DNA of 64,000 nt from Nemertoderma westbladi (lineage: Eukaryota > Xenacoelomorpha > Nemertodermatida > Nemertodermatidae), in assembly GCA_032718475.1 (NCBI GenBank), contig JAUCBJ010006911.1, forward strand, positions 21,845-85,844, in the 5' to 3' direction. The notes under the pieces were generated by a model. It was not told the origin of the DNA. It saw only the letters and a program-made list of their open reading frames with translations, and did no database searches. Within the stretch, counting starts at the first letter, position 1. The number at the start of each line of letters is the position of its first letter. Of the stretch, positions 44,283 through 55,576 are shown piece by piece. Position numbers and translations under genes: made by a program.

Positions 44283-47200
44283 CACTGGGAAAAGGCGTAG
44301 GCCTATTATATTATACTGGACTAAGGCGTAGGCCTATTATATTATAATGGGCTAAGGCGTAGGCCTATTATATTATAATGGGCTAAGGCTGTAAGGCATT
44401 ATATTATACTGGACTAAGGCGTAGGCCTATTATATTATACTGGACTAAGGCTGTAAGGCATTATATTATACTGGACTAAGGCGTAGGCCTATTATATTAT
44501 ACTGGACTAAGGCTGTAAGGCATTATATTATACTGGACTAAGGCGTAGGCCTATTATATCATACTGGACTAAGGCTGTAAGGCATTATATTATACTGGAC
44601 TAAGGCGTAGGCCTATTATATTATACTGGACTAAGGCTGTAAGGCATTATATTATACTGGACTAAGGCGTAGGCCTATTATATCATACTGGACTAAGGCT
44701 GTAAGGCATTATATTATACTGGACTAAGGCGTAGGCCTATTATATTATAATGGGCTAAGGCGTAGGCCTATTATATTATAATGGACTAAGGCGTGTAGGC
44801 CTATTATATTATACAGGTCTAAGGCGTAGGCCTATTATATTATACTGGACTAAGGCGTAGGCCTATTATATTATACTGGGCTAAGGCGTAGGTCTATTAT
44901 ATTATACTGGGCTAAGGCGTAGGCCAAGTATATTATAATGGGCTAAGGCTGTAAGGCGTAGGCCTATTATATTATAGTGGACTAAGGCGTGTAGGCCTAT
45001 TATATTATACAGGACTAAGGCGTAGGCCTATTATATTATACAGGACTAAGGCTGTAAGGCATTATATTATACTGGACTAAGGCGTAGGCCTATTATATTA
45101 TACTGGGCTAAGGCTGTAAGGCATTATATTATACTGGACTAAGGCGTAGGCCTATTATATTATACTGGACTAAGGCGTAGGCCTATTATATTATACAGGA
45201 CTAAGGCTGTAAGGCATTATATTATACTGGACTAAGGCGTAGGCCTATTATATTATACTGGGCTAAGGCTGTAAGGCATTATATTATACTGGACTAAGGC
45301 GTAGGCCTATTATATTATACTGGACTAAGGCGTAGGCCTATTATATTATACAGGACTAAGGCGTAGGCCTATTATATTATACAGGACTAAGGCTGTAAGG
45401 CATTATATTATACTGGACTAAGGCGTAGGCCTATTATATTATACAGGACTAAGGCTGTAAGGCATTATATTATACTGGACTAAGGCGTAGGCCTATTATA
45501 TTATACTGGACTAAGGCTGTAAGGCATTATATTATACTGGACTAAGGCGTAGGCCTATTATATTATACTGGACTAAGGCTGTAAGGCATTATATTATACT
45601 GGACTAAGGCGTAGGCCTATTATATTATACTGGAGTAAGGCGTAGGTCTATTATATTATACTGGATTAAGGCGTAGGCCTATTATATTATACTGGAGTAA
45701 GGCGTAGGTCTATTATATTATACTGGACTAAGGCGTAGGCCTATTATATTATAATGGGCTAAGGCTGTAAGACGTAGGCCTATTATATTATAGTGGACTA
45801 AGGCGTGTAGGCCTATTATATTATACTGGGCTAAGGCGTATAGGCCTATTATATTATAATGGGCTAAGGCTGTAAGACGTAGGCCTATTATATTATAGTG
45901 GACTAAGGCGTGTAGGCCTATTATATTATAGTGGACTAAGGCGTGTAGGCCTATTATATTATACTGGACTAAGGCGTATAGGCCTATTATATTATACTGG
46001 GCTAAGGCGTAGGCCTATTATATTATACTGGGCTAAGGCGTAGGTCTATTATATTATAATGGACTAAGGCGTGTAGGCCTATTATATTATACAGGTCTAA
46101 GGCGTAGGCCTATTATATTATACTGGAGTAAGGCGTAGGTCTATTATATTATACTGGACTAAGGCTGTAAGGCATTATGTTATACTGGACTAAGATGTAG
46201 GCCTATTATATTATACAGGTCTAAGGCATGTAGGCCTATTATATTATACTGGGCTAAGGCGTAGACCTATTATATTATACTGGAGTAAGGCGTAGGTCTA
46301 TTATATTATAATGGACTAAGGCGTGTAGGCCTATTATATTATACAGGTCTAAGGCGTGTAGGCCTATTATATTATACTGGAGTAAGGCGTAGGTCTATTA
46401 TATTATACTGGACTAAGGCTGTAAGGCATTATGTTATACTGGACTAAGATGTAGGCCTATTATATTATACTGGGCTAAGGCGTAGGCCAAGTATATTATA
46501 CTGGGCTAAGGCTGTAAGGCGTAGGCCTATTATATTATAATGGGCTAAGGCTGTAAGGCGTAGGCCTATTATATTATAGTGGACTAAGGCGTGTAGGCCT
46601 ATTATATTATACTGGGCTAAGGCGTGTAGGCCTATTATATTATACTGGAGTAAGGCGTAGGTCTATTATATTATACTGGACTAAGGCTGTAAGGCATTAT
46701 GTTATACTGGACTAAGATGTAGGCCTATTATATTATACTGGGCTAAGGCGTAGGCCAAGTATATTATACTGGGCTAAGGCTGTAAGGCGTAGGCCTATTA
46801 TATTATAATGGGCTAAGGCTGTAAGGCGTAGGCCTATTATATTATAGTGGACTAAGGCGTGTAGGCCTATTATATTATACTGGGCTAAGGCGTGTAGGCC
46901 TATTATATTATACTGGAGTAAGGCGTAGGTCTATTATATTATACTGGATTAAGGCGTGGGCCTATTATATTATACAGGACTAAGGCTGTAAGGCATTATA
47001 TTATACTGGACTAAGGCGTAGGCCTATTATATTATACTGGGCTAAGGCTGTAAGGCGTAGGCCTATTATATTATAATGGGCTAAGGCTGTAAGGCGTAGG
47101 CCTATTATATTATAGTGGACTAAGGCGTGTAGGCCTATTATATTATACTGGAGTAAGGCGTAGGTCTATTATATTATACTGGATTAAGGCGTAGGCCTAT

Positions 47201-49396
47201 TATATTATAATGGGCTAAGGCTGTAAGGCGTAGGCCTATTATATTATAATGGGCTAAGGCATGTAGGCCTATTATATTATACTGGACTAAGGCGTGTAGG
47301 CCTATTATATTATACTGGGCTAAGGCGTGTAGGCCTATTATATTATACTGGAGTAAGGCGTAGGTCTATTATATTATACTGGATTAAGGCGTAGGCCTAT
47401 TATATTATAATGGGCTAAGGCTGTAAGGCGTAGGCCTATTATATTATAATGGGCTAAGGCATGTAGGCCTATTATATTATACTGGACTAAGGCTGTAAGG
47501 CGTAGGTCTATTATACTATAGTGGACTAAGGCTGTAAGGCGTAGGCCTTTTATATTATACTGGACTAAGGCTGTAAGGCGTTGGCCTATTATATTATACT
47601 GGGCTAAGGCGTGTAGGCCTATTATATTATACTGGAGTAAGGCGTAGGTCTATTATATTATACTGGACTAAGGCGTAGGCCTATTATATTATACTGGGCT
47701 AAGGCTGTAAGGCGTAGGCCTATTATATTATAATGGGCTAAGGCTGTAAGGCGTAGGCCTATTATATTATAGTGGACTAAGGCGTATAGGCCTATTATAT
47801 TATACTGGGCTAAGGCGTAGGCCTATTATATTATACTGGAGTAAGGCGTAGGTCTATTATATTATACTGGACTAAGGCGTAGGCCTATTATATTAAATGG
47901 GCTAAGGCTGTAAGGCGTAGGCCTATTATATTATACTGGGCTAAGGCTGTAAGGCGTAGGCCTATTATATTATACTGGGCTAAGGCTGTAAGGCGTAGGC
48001 CTATTATATTATAATGGGCTAAGGCTGTAAGGCGTAGGCCTATTATATTATAATGGGCTAAGGCTGTAAGGCGTAGGCCTATTATATTATAGTGGACTAA
48101 GGCGTATAGGCCTATTATATTATACTGGGCTAAGGCGTAGGCCTATTATATTATACTGGGCTAAGGCTGTAAGGCGTAGGCCTATTATATTATAATGGGC
48201 TAAGGCTGTAAGGCGTAGGCCTATTATATTATAATGGGCTAAGGCTGTAAGGCGTAGGCCTATTATATTATAATGGGCTAAGGCTGTAAGGCGTAGGCCT
48301 ATTATATTATAGTGACTAAGGCGTATAGGCCTATTATATTATACTGGGCTAAGGCGTAGGCCTATTATATTATACTGGACTAAGGCTGTAAGGCATTATA
48401 TTATACTGGACTAAGGCGTAGGCCTATTATATTATACTGGGCTAAGGCTGTAAGGCGTAGGTCTATTATATTATACTGGACTAAGGCTGTAAGGCATTAT
48501 ATTATACTGGACTAAGGCGTATAGGCCTATTATATTATACTGGGCTAAGGCGTAGGCCTATTATATTATACTGGGCTAAGGCTGTAAGGCGTAGGCCTAT
48601 TATATTATACTGGGCTAAGGCTGTAAGGCGTAGGCCTATTATATTATAATGGGCTAAGGCTGTAAGGCGTAGGCCTATTATATTATAGTGGACTAAGGCG
48701 TGTAGGCCTATTATATTATACTGGGCTAAGGCGTAGGTCTATTATATTATACTGGACTAAGGCGTAGGCCTATTATATTATAATGGGCTAAGGTGTGTAG
48801 GCCTATTATATTATACAGGTCTAAGGCGTAGGCCTATTATATTATAATGGGCTAAGGCTGTAAGGCGTAGGCCTATTATATTATACTGGGCTAAGGCTGT
48901 AAGGCGTAGGCCTATTATATTATACTGGGCTAAGGCTGTAAGGCGTAGGCCTATTATATTATAATGGGCTAAGGCTGTAAGGCGTAGGCCTATTATATTA
49001 TAGTGGACTAAGGCGTGTAGGCCTATTATATTATACTGGGCTAAGGCGTAGGCCTATTATATTATACTGGGCTAAGGCGTGTAGGCCTATTATATTATAC
49101 TGGAGTAAGGCGTAGGTCTATTATATTATACTGGACTAAGGCGTAGGCCTATTATATTATAATGGGCTAAGGCGTGTAGGCTTATTATATTATAATGGGC
49201 TAAGGCGTAGGCCTATTATATTATAATGGGCTAAGGCTGTAAGGCGTAGGCCTATTATATTATACTGGGCTAAGGCGTGTAGGCCTATTATATTATACAG
49301 GTCTAAGGCGTGTAGGTCTATTATATTATACTGGACTAAGGCTGTAAGGCATTATATTATACTGGACTAAGGCGTAGGCCTATTATATTATAAATA
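44283..49396. repeat. 31-bp minisatellite with mixed unit types, about 5.1 kb
   Basis: Unit A is CTAAGGCGTAGGCCTATTAT plus ATTATACTGGA (31 bp). Unit B is CTAAGGCTGTAAGGCATTAT plus ATTATACTGGA (31 bp). Unit C joins both (CTAAGGCTGTAAGGCGTAGG plus CCTATTATATTATAATGGG, 39 bp), and unit D has GCGTGTAGG or GCGTATAGG (33 bp). The left third is mainly alternating A and B; the right two thirds are mainly C and D. Blocks of several units recur, e.g. around 46380-46650 and 46650-46930. It ends in ATTATAAATAATTGGG at 49396. Confidence 0.93.
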
Positions 49397-49533
49397 ATTG
49401 GGTGGATAAAGGGTCTTCTTTTCCGCTAATTTAAATAAATGGTGATTACTGATGCATTTCTCCCTTAACGGGCTTCTTAAGAGTGATTTAAAATAAAAAT
49501 AAAAACACACAACGGCAACCGCAACCGCAACCG
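49397..49533. other. spacer
   Basis: Single-copy DNA with CAACCG repeats at 49511-49532, next to the foldback element. Confidence 0.5.
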
Positions 49534-50380
49534 GTATCTAGCTACTAAGTCAGTATTACATTCTTAATATTAAATCTTAAATTATTAAAGTCAGCTATTC
49601 AAATTTCCCTCCAAATGTGCATGAAACTAAACGCAAAGGAATACAAATGAAATAACTGATTTTAAATGAATTACACCATAACTACAACAATTATTATTAC
49701 TATTAATAGTAATAATTAATATATTATTATTATATTATTATATTAAGAATACTAATTAATTATTAATTAATATAATATTATTATATTTAAATATAATAAT
49801 TAATTTGGGGTTAAAAATTGAAGTTGGCTTGAAGCCAAAATTTATTGTCTACGTTGCTGAGTAATTATTAATTAACTACAAATTGTCGAGTAATTAGTAT
49901 TGTAAACATTAATAGTAATAATATTTGAGATCCAATATCAATGCAATAAACGTTAATTACCAAATATGAACAAAACCACTGCTCAGCTCAATAGTGTCAA
50001 GTATTCATTTACCGTGGTATTAACAATAAACAATGTGTGTACAGACAACATACTATTAAAACTAACTACAGTAGTTAATTAGGAAATGTTTATAGTAGTG
50101 AAGGGAGTCCGGAAACATTCGGAAATTTACTAATTTTTGGGACTTGTAATTAATTATTATTGATCGACGAAAAATAATTGATATGTAAACCAGTAAACCA
50201 ATTTGCCCCGATTGGGGGCGTATCTTTAATATAAAAATAGTAATAATATTTGCTGTAGTTATGGAGTAATTCATTTAAATTTAGTTATTTCATTTGTATT
50301 CCTTTGCGTTTAGTTTCATGCACATTTGGAGGGAAATTTGAATAGCATACAGTAGTAATACTGACTTAGTAGCTAGATAC
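49534..50380. mobile_element. foldback element with about 165-bp inverted arms
   Basis: 49534-49710 and 50225-50380 are inverted copies of each other. Both ends start GTATCTAGCTACTAAGTCAG, and the arms share CTATTCAAATTTCCCTCCAA, GTGCATGAAACTAAACGCAA, GAATACAAATGAAATAACT and further inward CCATAACTACA. The left arm has about 20 bp extra (TTAATATTAAATC region). The 510-bp middle is AT-rich with no coding. It has the form of a non-autonomous foldback or MITE. No clear target duplication is seen. Confidence 0.8.
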
Positions 50381-50383
50381 TAC

Positions 50384-50459
50384 TACTAGGATCGGCATGC
50401 TGCATTGCAGCTGCATTTTTAAGAATGCTGTGCCGGCTTATCGACAAAATTGCTTTTAG
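50384..50459 (-). mobile_element. RTE-type LINE, copy 4 (3' end only)
   Basis: 76 bp matching the extreme 3' end of copy 3 (TAGGATCGGCATGCTGCATT and onward to CGACAAAATTGC), with the ACTACTACT tail on the + strand. A typical strongly 5'-truncated insertion. It abuts the foldback element. Confidence 0.8.
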
Positions 50460-50824
50460 ATTTATTACTCTGTTAAATTTGTAATCAAAGTAAAACACGG
50501 TACTAAGGCCTAGTTTTTAAATTTAATAAATTTAATTAAAATTTAATTAAAATTTAATAAAAATCGTCATCCGAGCGGGTATGTTGGTACTCTAAAAAAA
50601 AAAAATTTATCAGTCAATTTCAGTTGTTCCGTATATTTTATCAGTCCGTTGTTCCGCATATTTTATCAGTCAGAGTTATTCCACATATTGCAACATCGAC
50701 ATCGACGAATACACCAATTATTTAAATTGAATAACTCACCCTCATCTACTATTGAATAAGATACCCATTAATGATATTCCTTATATATTAATATTAATTA
50801 AGTTGTATTTGAAAATATTCATAT
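50460..50824. other. spacer with a short tandem repeat
   Basis: AT-rich DNA. 50615-50700 has three loose copies of a 25-bp phrase (GTTGTTCCGCATATTTTATC). Nothing else recognised. Confidence 0.5.
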
Positions 50825-51332
50825 GTGGGGCGAGCCACGAAGTTGGCGGAGCCTTAGCGAATTGACACTGTTAGGGGGTGGGTCAATTTATGCAAATAGT
50901 TGTCGTCGTCGTTGTCGTCGTCGTCGTCGTCGTTGTCGTCGTCGTCGTCGTTACGATTTTGACATGCTAATAACTTTGTCGGATTTAAAGCTGCCAAGTT
51001 GAAAATTTGTAGGTATCAATATGAGCAAAAGTTGAGATTTTTGAGAGACTTTCAGACACCATCAGTGCAATGGTCTCCCGCTAGAGGGCCACATGTCTAA
51101 ACATTAAATGCCCTCCCATTTCTTTGCTTTTAATCCGTTTAAGCTGAAACTTGGCAGATATGTATTAGACCATTAGCTGTGACTTTCAAAGGAGGCGAAT
51201 CCATCTGCAGTTCTCCAGTCTGCCGCTAGAGGGCCAACGTGACAACGACAACTATTTGCATAAATTGACCCACCCCCTAACAGTGTCAATTCGCTAAGGC
51301 TCTGCCAACTTCGTGCTGCGCGAAGTCCCCAC
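50825..51332. mobile_element. MITE with about 80-bp terminal inverted repeats
   Basis: The left end GTGGGGCGAGCCACGAAG and the right end, reverse-complemented GTGGGGACTTCGCGCAGCAC then GAAGTTGG, are followed by a shared AGCCTTAGCGAATTGACACT and GTTAGGGGGTGGGTCAATTT to TGCAAATAGTTGTCGT. The left repeat runs into a (TCG)n microsatellite (50903-50950). The middle is about 300 bp with two CCGCTAGAGGGC motifs (51078 and 51223). No transposase. The same terminal sequences occur at 57011-57608 and at 53300-53385. Confidence 0.85.
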
Positions 51333-51762
51333 TTCGTGTATGAATAAATACGTCTTCAATTTCAATGGCATCTTTCCGGGAGGCATGTCGTCTTACGTAA
51401 ATATTATATTATACTGGGCTACGGCGTGTAGGCCTAATATATTATATTTATATATGTTATACAATTTTACACTCGGATCGTAATGCTGAAAGGCGCTACA
51501 GTATTTTTCACACAATGAAATAAATAGTTAAAGATACCATATCGGTATAACTTTAGTATTATTATTACATTTTTGCTCTTTTGTCTTTTGAGTTTTATCT
51601 TTAGACGATAAGATCCTATTTATCATTTTCGGCCCTACATTTGTCGTTTAAATGTTTAAAGTAAGAGCTATTTAGAAGCTATTTTTATTTTTTCTATTTA
51701 ATTTGCAATTAATTAGTTAATTTTCAATTAAACGAATTAGAGGTTATTAAACAACTGTACTA
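51333..51762. other. spacer with an orphan 31-bp-array monomer
   Basis: 51400-51445 matches the 31-bp array unit (ATATTATACTGGGCTACGGC then GTGTAGGCCTA). It is 2 kb from the main array, with the foldback element, RTE copy 4 and the MITE between. The rest is AT-rich with no feature. Confidence 0.65.
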
Positions 51763-52025
51763 GGATCGGCATGCTGCATTATATATATATTTCATATGTA
51801 TTAAGAATTCTGTGCCGGCTTGTCGACAAAATTGCGCCGCCACAACTCTCTATCACCCATGACATTTGCTAGATCATCCGCATCTTTAAGGCCAGTGTCC
51901 TTTAAGATGCGTCTCAAGAAAGTCATGGGCTGTCCACCATGCTTATTCACTCCATGAGGCCGCCAAAGTACAAGATTATGCACCGGCAGATATCCTGCAA
52001 ATCGGGGGCAGCTTTGTTATAGTGT
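51763..52025 (-). mobile_element. RTE-type LINE, copy 5 (3' fragment)
   Basis: Matches the 3' end of copies 2 and 3 (TAGGATCGGCATGCTGCATT on the + strand, then after an AT insertion GTGCCGGCTTGTCGACAAAA). It includes 60 codons of the C-terminus (HNLVLWRPHGVNKHGGQPMT, then FLRRILKDTG). Truncated at about 52025. Confidence 0.82.
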
Positions 52026-52291
52026 CAACCTACTGTACTGGAACTAGGGAATCGGTGGATGTCTAAAAAAAAGAACTGAAATTCCGGGCATGAGGTAATA
52101 AAAGGTCGGACGCGATGAAACAAATGGCTGTGAAATAAAATAAAAAACTATAAAAACACTTGAGTTCGTGAAAAAAAATAAAAATAAAAGTCAAAAAAAT
52201 AAAAGTAATAATTAAAAGTAATATAAAATAAAAATAAAATAAAATAAAAAGGCTCTGTGTGCTAATCAGAGAGAGAACCTCGTAGAGACCT
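52026..52291. other. A-rich low-complexity stretch
   Basis: 52150-52250 is dominated by AAATAAAA and similar. No coding signal. Confidence 0.6.
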
Positions 52292-52714
52292 TCAGATAGG
52301 ACAGGTGGCTTGTTCCAAGGATGGAGGCCGTGTTACCGAGGAGTTAATGAATGCCGTCGTCTCGGGGCCAGGGCGACCGAGGGTCTCGAAGGCAACAGGG
52401 TAGAAGGAGTACCCTCGGTCAATCAGTTCCTGCCGAGTCTTTTGGGATTCTGCCTGCTCAACGACACGGCCTCCAGCCAACGCAGTCTGGGCGAGGTGGT
52501 TGGGCGCGAGCGGGTCCACGATGGTTGTGTCCCACACATTAGCACGTCCGCGGCTCCACGGGACTAGTGTTACTATGTAGACGCGCTTACCGTCTCCCCG
52601 GCACACCAACTGGTGGTTCGAGTGCAGCGGGGACCCCACAGCTGGCGAGTGACCGGCGCACGATGTCATTGACCATCGAGTGACGTGGATGGCGCACGCG
52701 CGCACCTCATGCAA
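52292..52714 (-). pseudogene. LINE C-terminal nuclease-like fragment
   Basis: 140 open codons. The middle reads ANVWDTTIVDPLAPNHLAQT, then RVVEQAESQKTRQELIDRGY and SFYPVAFETLGRPGPETTAF. The pattern D-x-T-(V/I)-V-D, A-E...K...Y..L, then F.PVA.ETLG is familiar from the C-termini of LINE proteins with a restriction-like (PD-(D/E)XK) nuclease. Preceded by HSNHQLVC, perhaps the end of the zinc motif. Not the same element as 9423-10160, but the same kind of domain. More GC-rich than its surroundings. Confidence 0.5.
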
Positions 52715-53498
52715 GACAGGCCGTGAAGCACGTCTGCTGAGACATCCTTTTCAATTAATTAATTAGCTTTTATTTTAACTGGAATGGACTTTTTTATATC
52801 TATTATTTATTTTTCAGACTTGATTCCAAAAAGTAAGGTTTATCAGACATAATATTTGCGCATGCGCAGAAACTATTTCTATCCGACAATAGGCTACGCA
52901 CGCATGATATACAATACTAGTAATTTATGTACTATGGTAACTATGGAAACTTCAACCAAAGATCGGGATATAAGGAATTTTAAAAATGAAATATTATCGT
53001 ATTTAATAATTTTAGAAGAAAATATCATTTTGTAGAATTCTAGAACAACGTACCCCACAACTAAACAATAACTGCATGCATAATGAATTCGATTTACTAA
53101 CCACTAATATCACCAGAAAACTAATTTTACTATTAGTATAGTCTTATTTATTGGCAATTCTAGTCTGCAGGATAACAAGCTTCTTGAGTTTCGTATAAAT
53201 AAGTTACATATAGTTACGTACTCAATTAAAATTAATTATTCAATAGCCATAAGTATCCCGCTCTGCATGGGGAGACCCCATGGATTAGAAGAGTAGGCTG
53301 TGGGGGCGAGCGACGAAAGTAAGCGAGCTTAGCATACAGGTACCACTAACTCAATTGGTGTGTCTGTTGTGGGGCGAGCGACGGATTGGTTTACACCCAG
53401 ACATCACATCACATGACTCACACTTTCTTATTTAGCTCATTTCTATCAAACATGCAATTTTAAGTTATATAACCGGCTATCTCTATTATTAAATAGGG
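52715..53498. other. spacer with a MITE remnant
   Basis: 53300-53338 (GTGGGGGCGAGCGACGAAAG then TAAGCGAGCTTAGCATACAG) and 53369-53385 (GTGGGGCGAGCGACGG) resemble the ends of the MITEs at 50825 and 57011, so this is probably a deleted copy. The rest is AT-rich with no feature. Confidence 0.5.
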
Positions 53499-55095
53499 AG
53501 CACGTCACTGGGGTTCGAACTAGTGCGTTACCGTACAGGTGCACGTTTCTGGGGTTCGAACCAGTGCGTTACCATACAGAGGGAGCACGTCACTGGGGTT
53601 CGAACCAGTGCGTTACCGTACAGAGGGAGCACGTCACTGGGGTTCGAACCAGTGCATTGCCGTACAGAGGGAGCACGTCACTGGTGTTCGAACCAGTGCG
53701 TTACCGTACAGGTGCACGTCACTGGGGTTCGAACCAGTGCGTTACCATACAGGTGCACGTCACTGGGGTTTGAACCAGTGCGTTACCGTACAGGTGCACG
53801 TCACTGGGGTTCGCACCAGTGCGTTACCATACAGAGGGAGCACGTCACTGGGGTTCGAACCAGTGCGTTACCGTACAGGTGCACGTCACTGGGGTTCGAA
53901 CCAGTGCGTTACCATACAGAGGGAGCACGTCACTGGGGTTCGAACCAGTGCGTTACCGTACAGGTGCACGTCACTGGGGTTCGAACCAGTGCGTTACCAT
54001 ACAGAGGGAGCACGTCACTGGGGTTCGAACCAGTGCGTTACCGTACAGGTGCATGTCACTGGGGTTCGAACCAGTGCGTTACCATACAGAGGGAGCACGT
54101 CACTGGGGTTCAAACCAGTGCGTTACCGTACAGAGGGAGCACGTCACTGGGGTTCGAACCAGTGCGTTACCATACAGAGGGAGCACGTCACTGGGGTTCG
54201 AACCAGTGCGTTACCATACAGAGGGAGCACGTCACTGGGGTTTGAACCAGTGCGTTACCGTACAGGTGCACGTCACTGGGGTTCGAACCAGTGCGTTACC
54301 ATACAGGTGCACGTCACTGGGGTTCGAACCAGTGCGTTACCGTACAGGTGCACGTCACTGGGGTTCGAACCAGTGCGTTACCATACAGAGGGAGCACGAC
54401 ACTGGGGTTCGAACCAGTGCGTTACCATACAGGTGCACGTCACTGGGGTTCGAACCAGTGCGTTACCGTACAGGTGCACGTCACTGGGGTTCGAACCAGT
54501 GCGTTACCATACAGAGGGAGCACGTCACTGGGGTTCGAACCAGTGCGTTACCGTACAGGTGCACGTCACTGGGGTTCGAACCAGTGCGTTACCGTACAGG
54601 TGCACGTCACTGGGGTTCGAACCAGTGCGTTACCATACAGGTGCACGTCACTGGGGTTCGAACCAGTGCGTTACCGTACAGGTGCACGTCACTGGGCTTC
54701 GAACCAGTGCGTTACCGTACAGGTGCACGTCACTGGGGTTCGAACCAGTGCGTTACCGTACAGGTGCACGTCACTGGGCTTCGAACCAGTGCGTTACCGT
54801 ACAGGTGCACGTCACTGGGGTTCGAACCAGTGCGTTACCGTACAGGTGCACGTCACTGGGCTTCGAACCAGTGCGTTACCGTACAGGTGCACGTCACTGG
54901 GGTTCGAACCAGTGCGTTACCGTACAGGTGCACGTCACTGGGGTTCGAACCAGAGCGTTACCGTACAGGTGCACGTCACTGGGGTTCGAACCAGTGCGTT
55001 ACCGTACAGAGGGAGCACGTCACTGGGGTTCGAACCAGTGCGTTACCGTACAGGTGCACGTCACTGGGGTTCGAACCAGTGCGTTACCGTACAGT
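53499..55095. repeat. 41/44-bp minisatellite with tRNA T-arm (B-box) core, about 38 copies
   Basis: The units are GTGCACGTCACTGGGGTTCG plus AACCAGTGCGTTACCGTACAG (41 bp), or the same with AGGGAGCACGTC at the start (44 bp). GGTTCGAACC in every unit is a self-complementary Pol III B box, and CACTGG...CCAGTG around it forms a 6-bp stem, as in a tRNA T arm. The left part alternates 44- and 41-bp units; the right part is mostly 41-bp. Three overlapping + strand ORFs up to 525 residues are artefacts. Confidence 0.93.
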
Positions 55096-55576
55096 TGCCT
55101 ACTACGATGTAGATAGACTATAGGAATTCTATTGTAAATCGTTGGGAAGAATGTTGAGTAATCAGTTGATAGAAATATATACTGTACATAATAGTGTGGC
55201 GCACAAGACGTATTGGATGTTTAATTGTATTGGATGTATTGGGTGTATTGGACTATCTAATAATTTAATCCTAAAATAATAACCATATATCATCAAAATT
55301 TATAATAAAGTTGATTGTCACCTAATTTTGCCCTCTTTATTAAAACTTCTTTCTTATATTAATTTTTCATATTATCGTCCGAGTAGTAAGCATTTTGTAA
55401 TTAAGTGCCAACTTTTTTCCACGTGGAGAGTTTGAATGGTACTGGTACAATCGCAGGCCATAAGAGTTGCTATTTTTGCAAAAATTAATAAATAGTGATT
55501 TGTCTTAATTAGTTATAATCTACTACAATAGGGTTAGCATGATGTTACAAGTTATTTGTATTTTTATTAATTTCAG
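55096..55576 (+). other. intron end before the last exon
   Basis: Unique AT-rich DNA ending in the acceptor TTATTAATTTCAG. TTGGATGT phrases recur at 55211-55250. No coding seen. Confidence 0.6.

Noticed and set aside
53523-55123. ORFs of 240-525 residues, and the idea of a tRNA gene cluster
   Set aside because: Several frames are open at once over the T-arm-like repeat. A full tRNA (acceptor stem, D arm with A box, anticodon arm) cannot be found in any unit.
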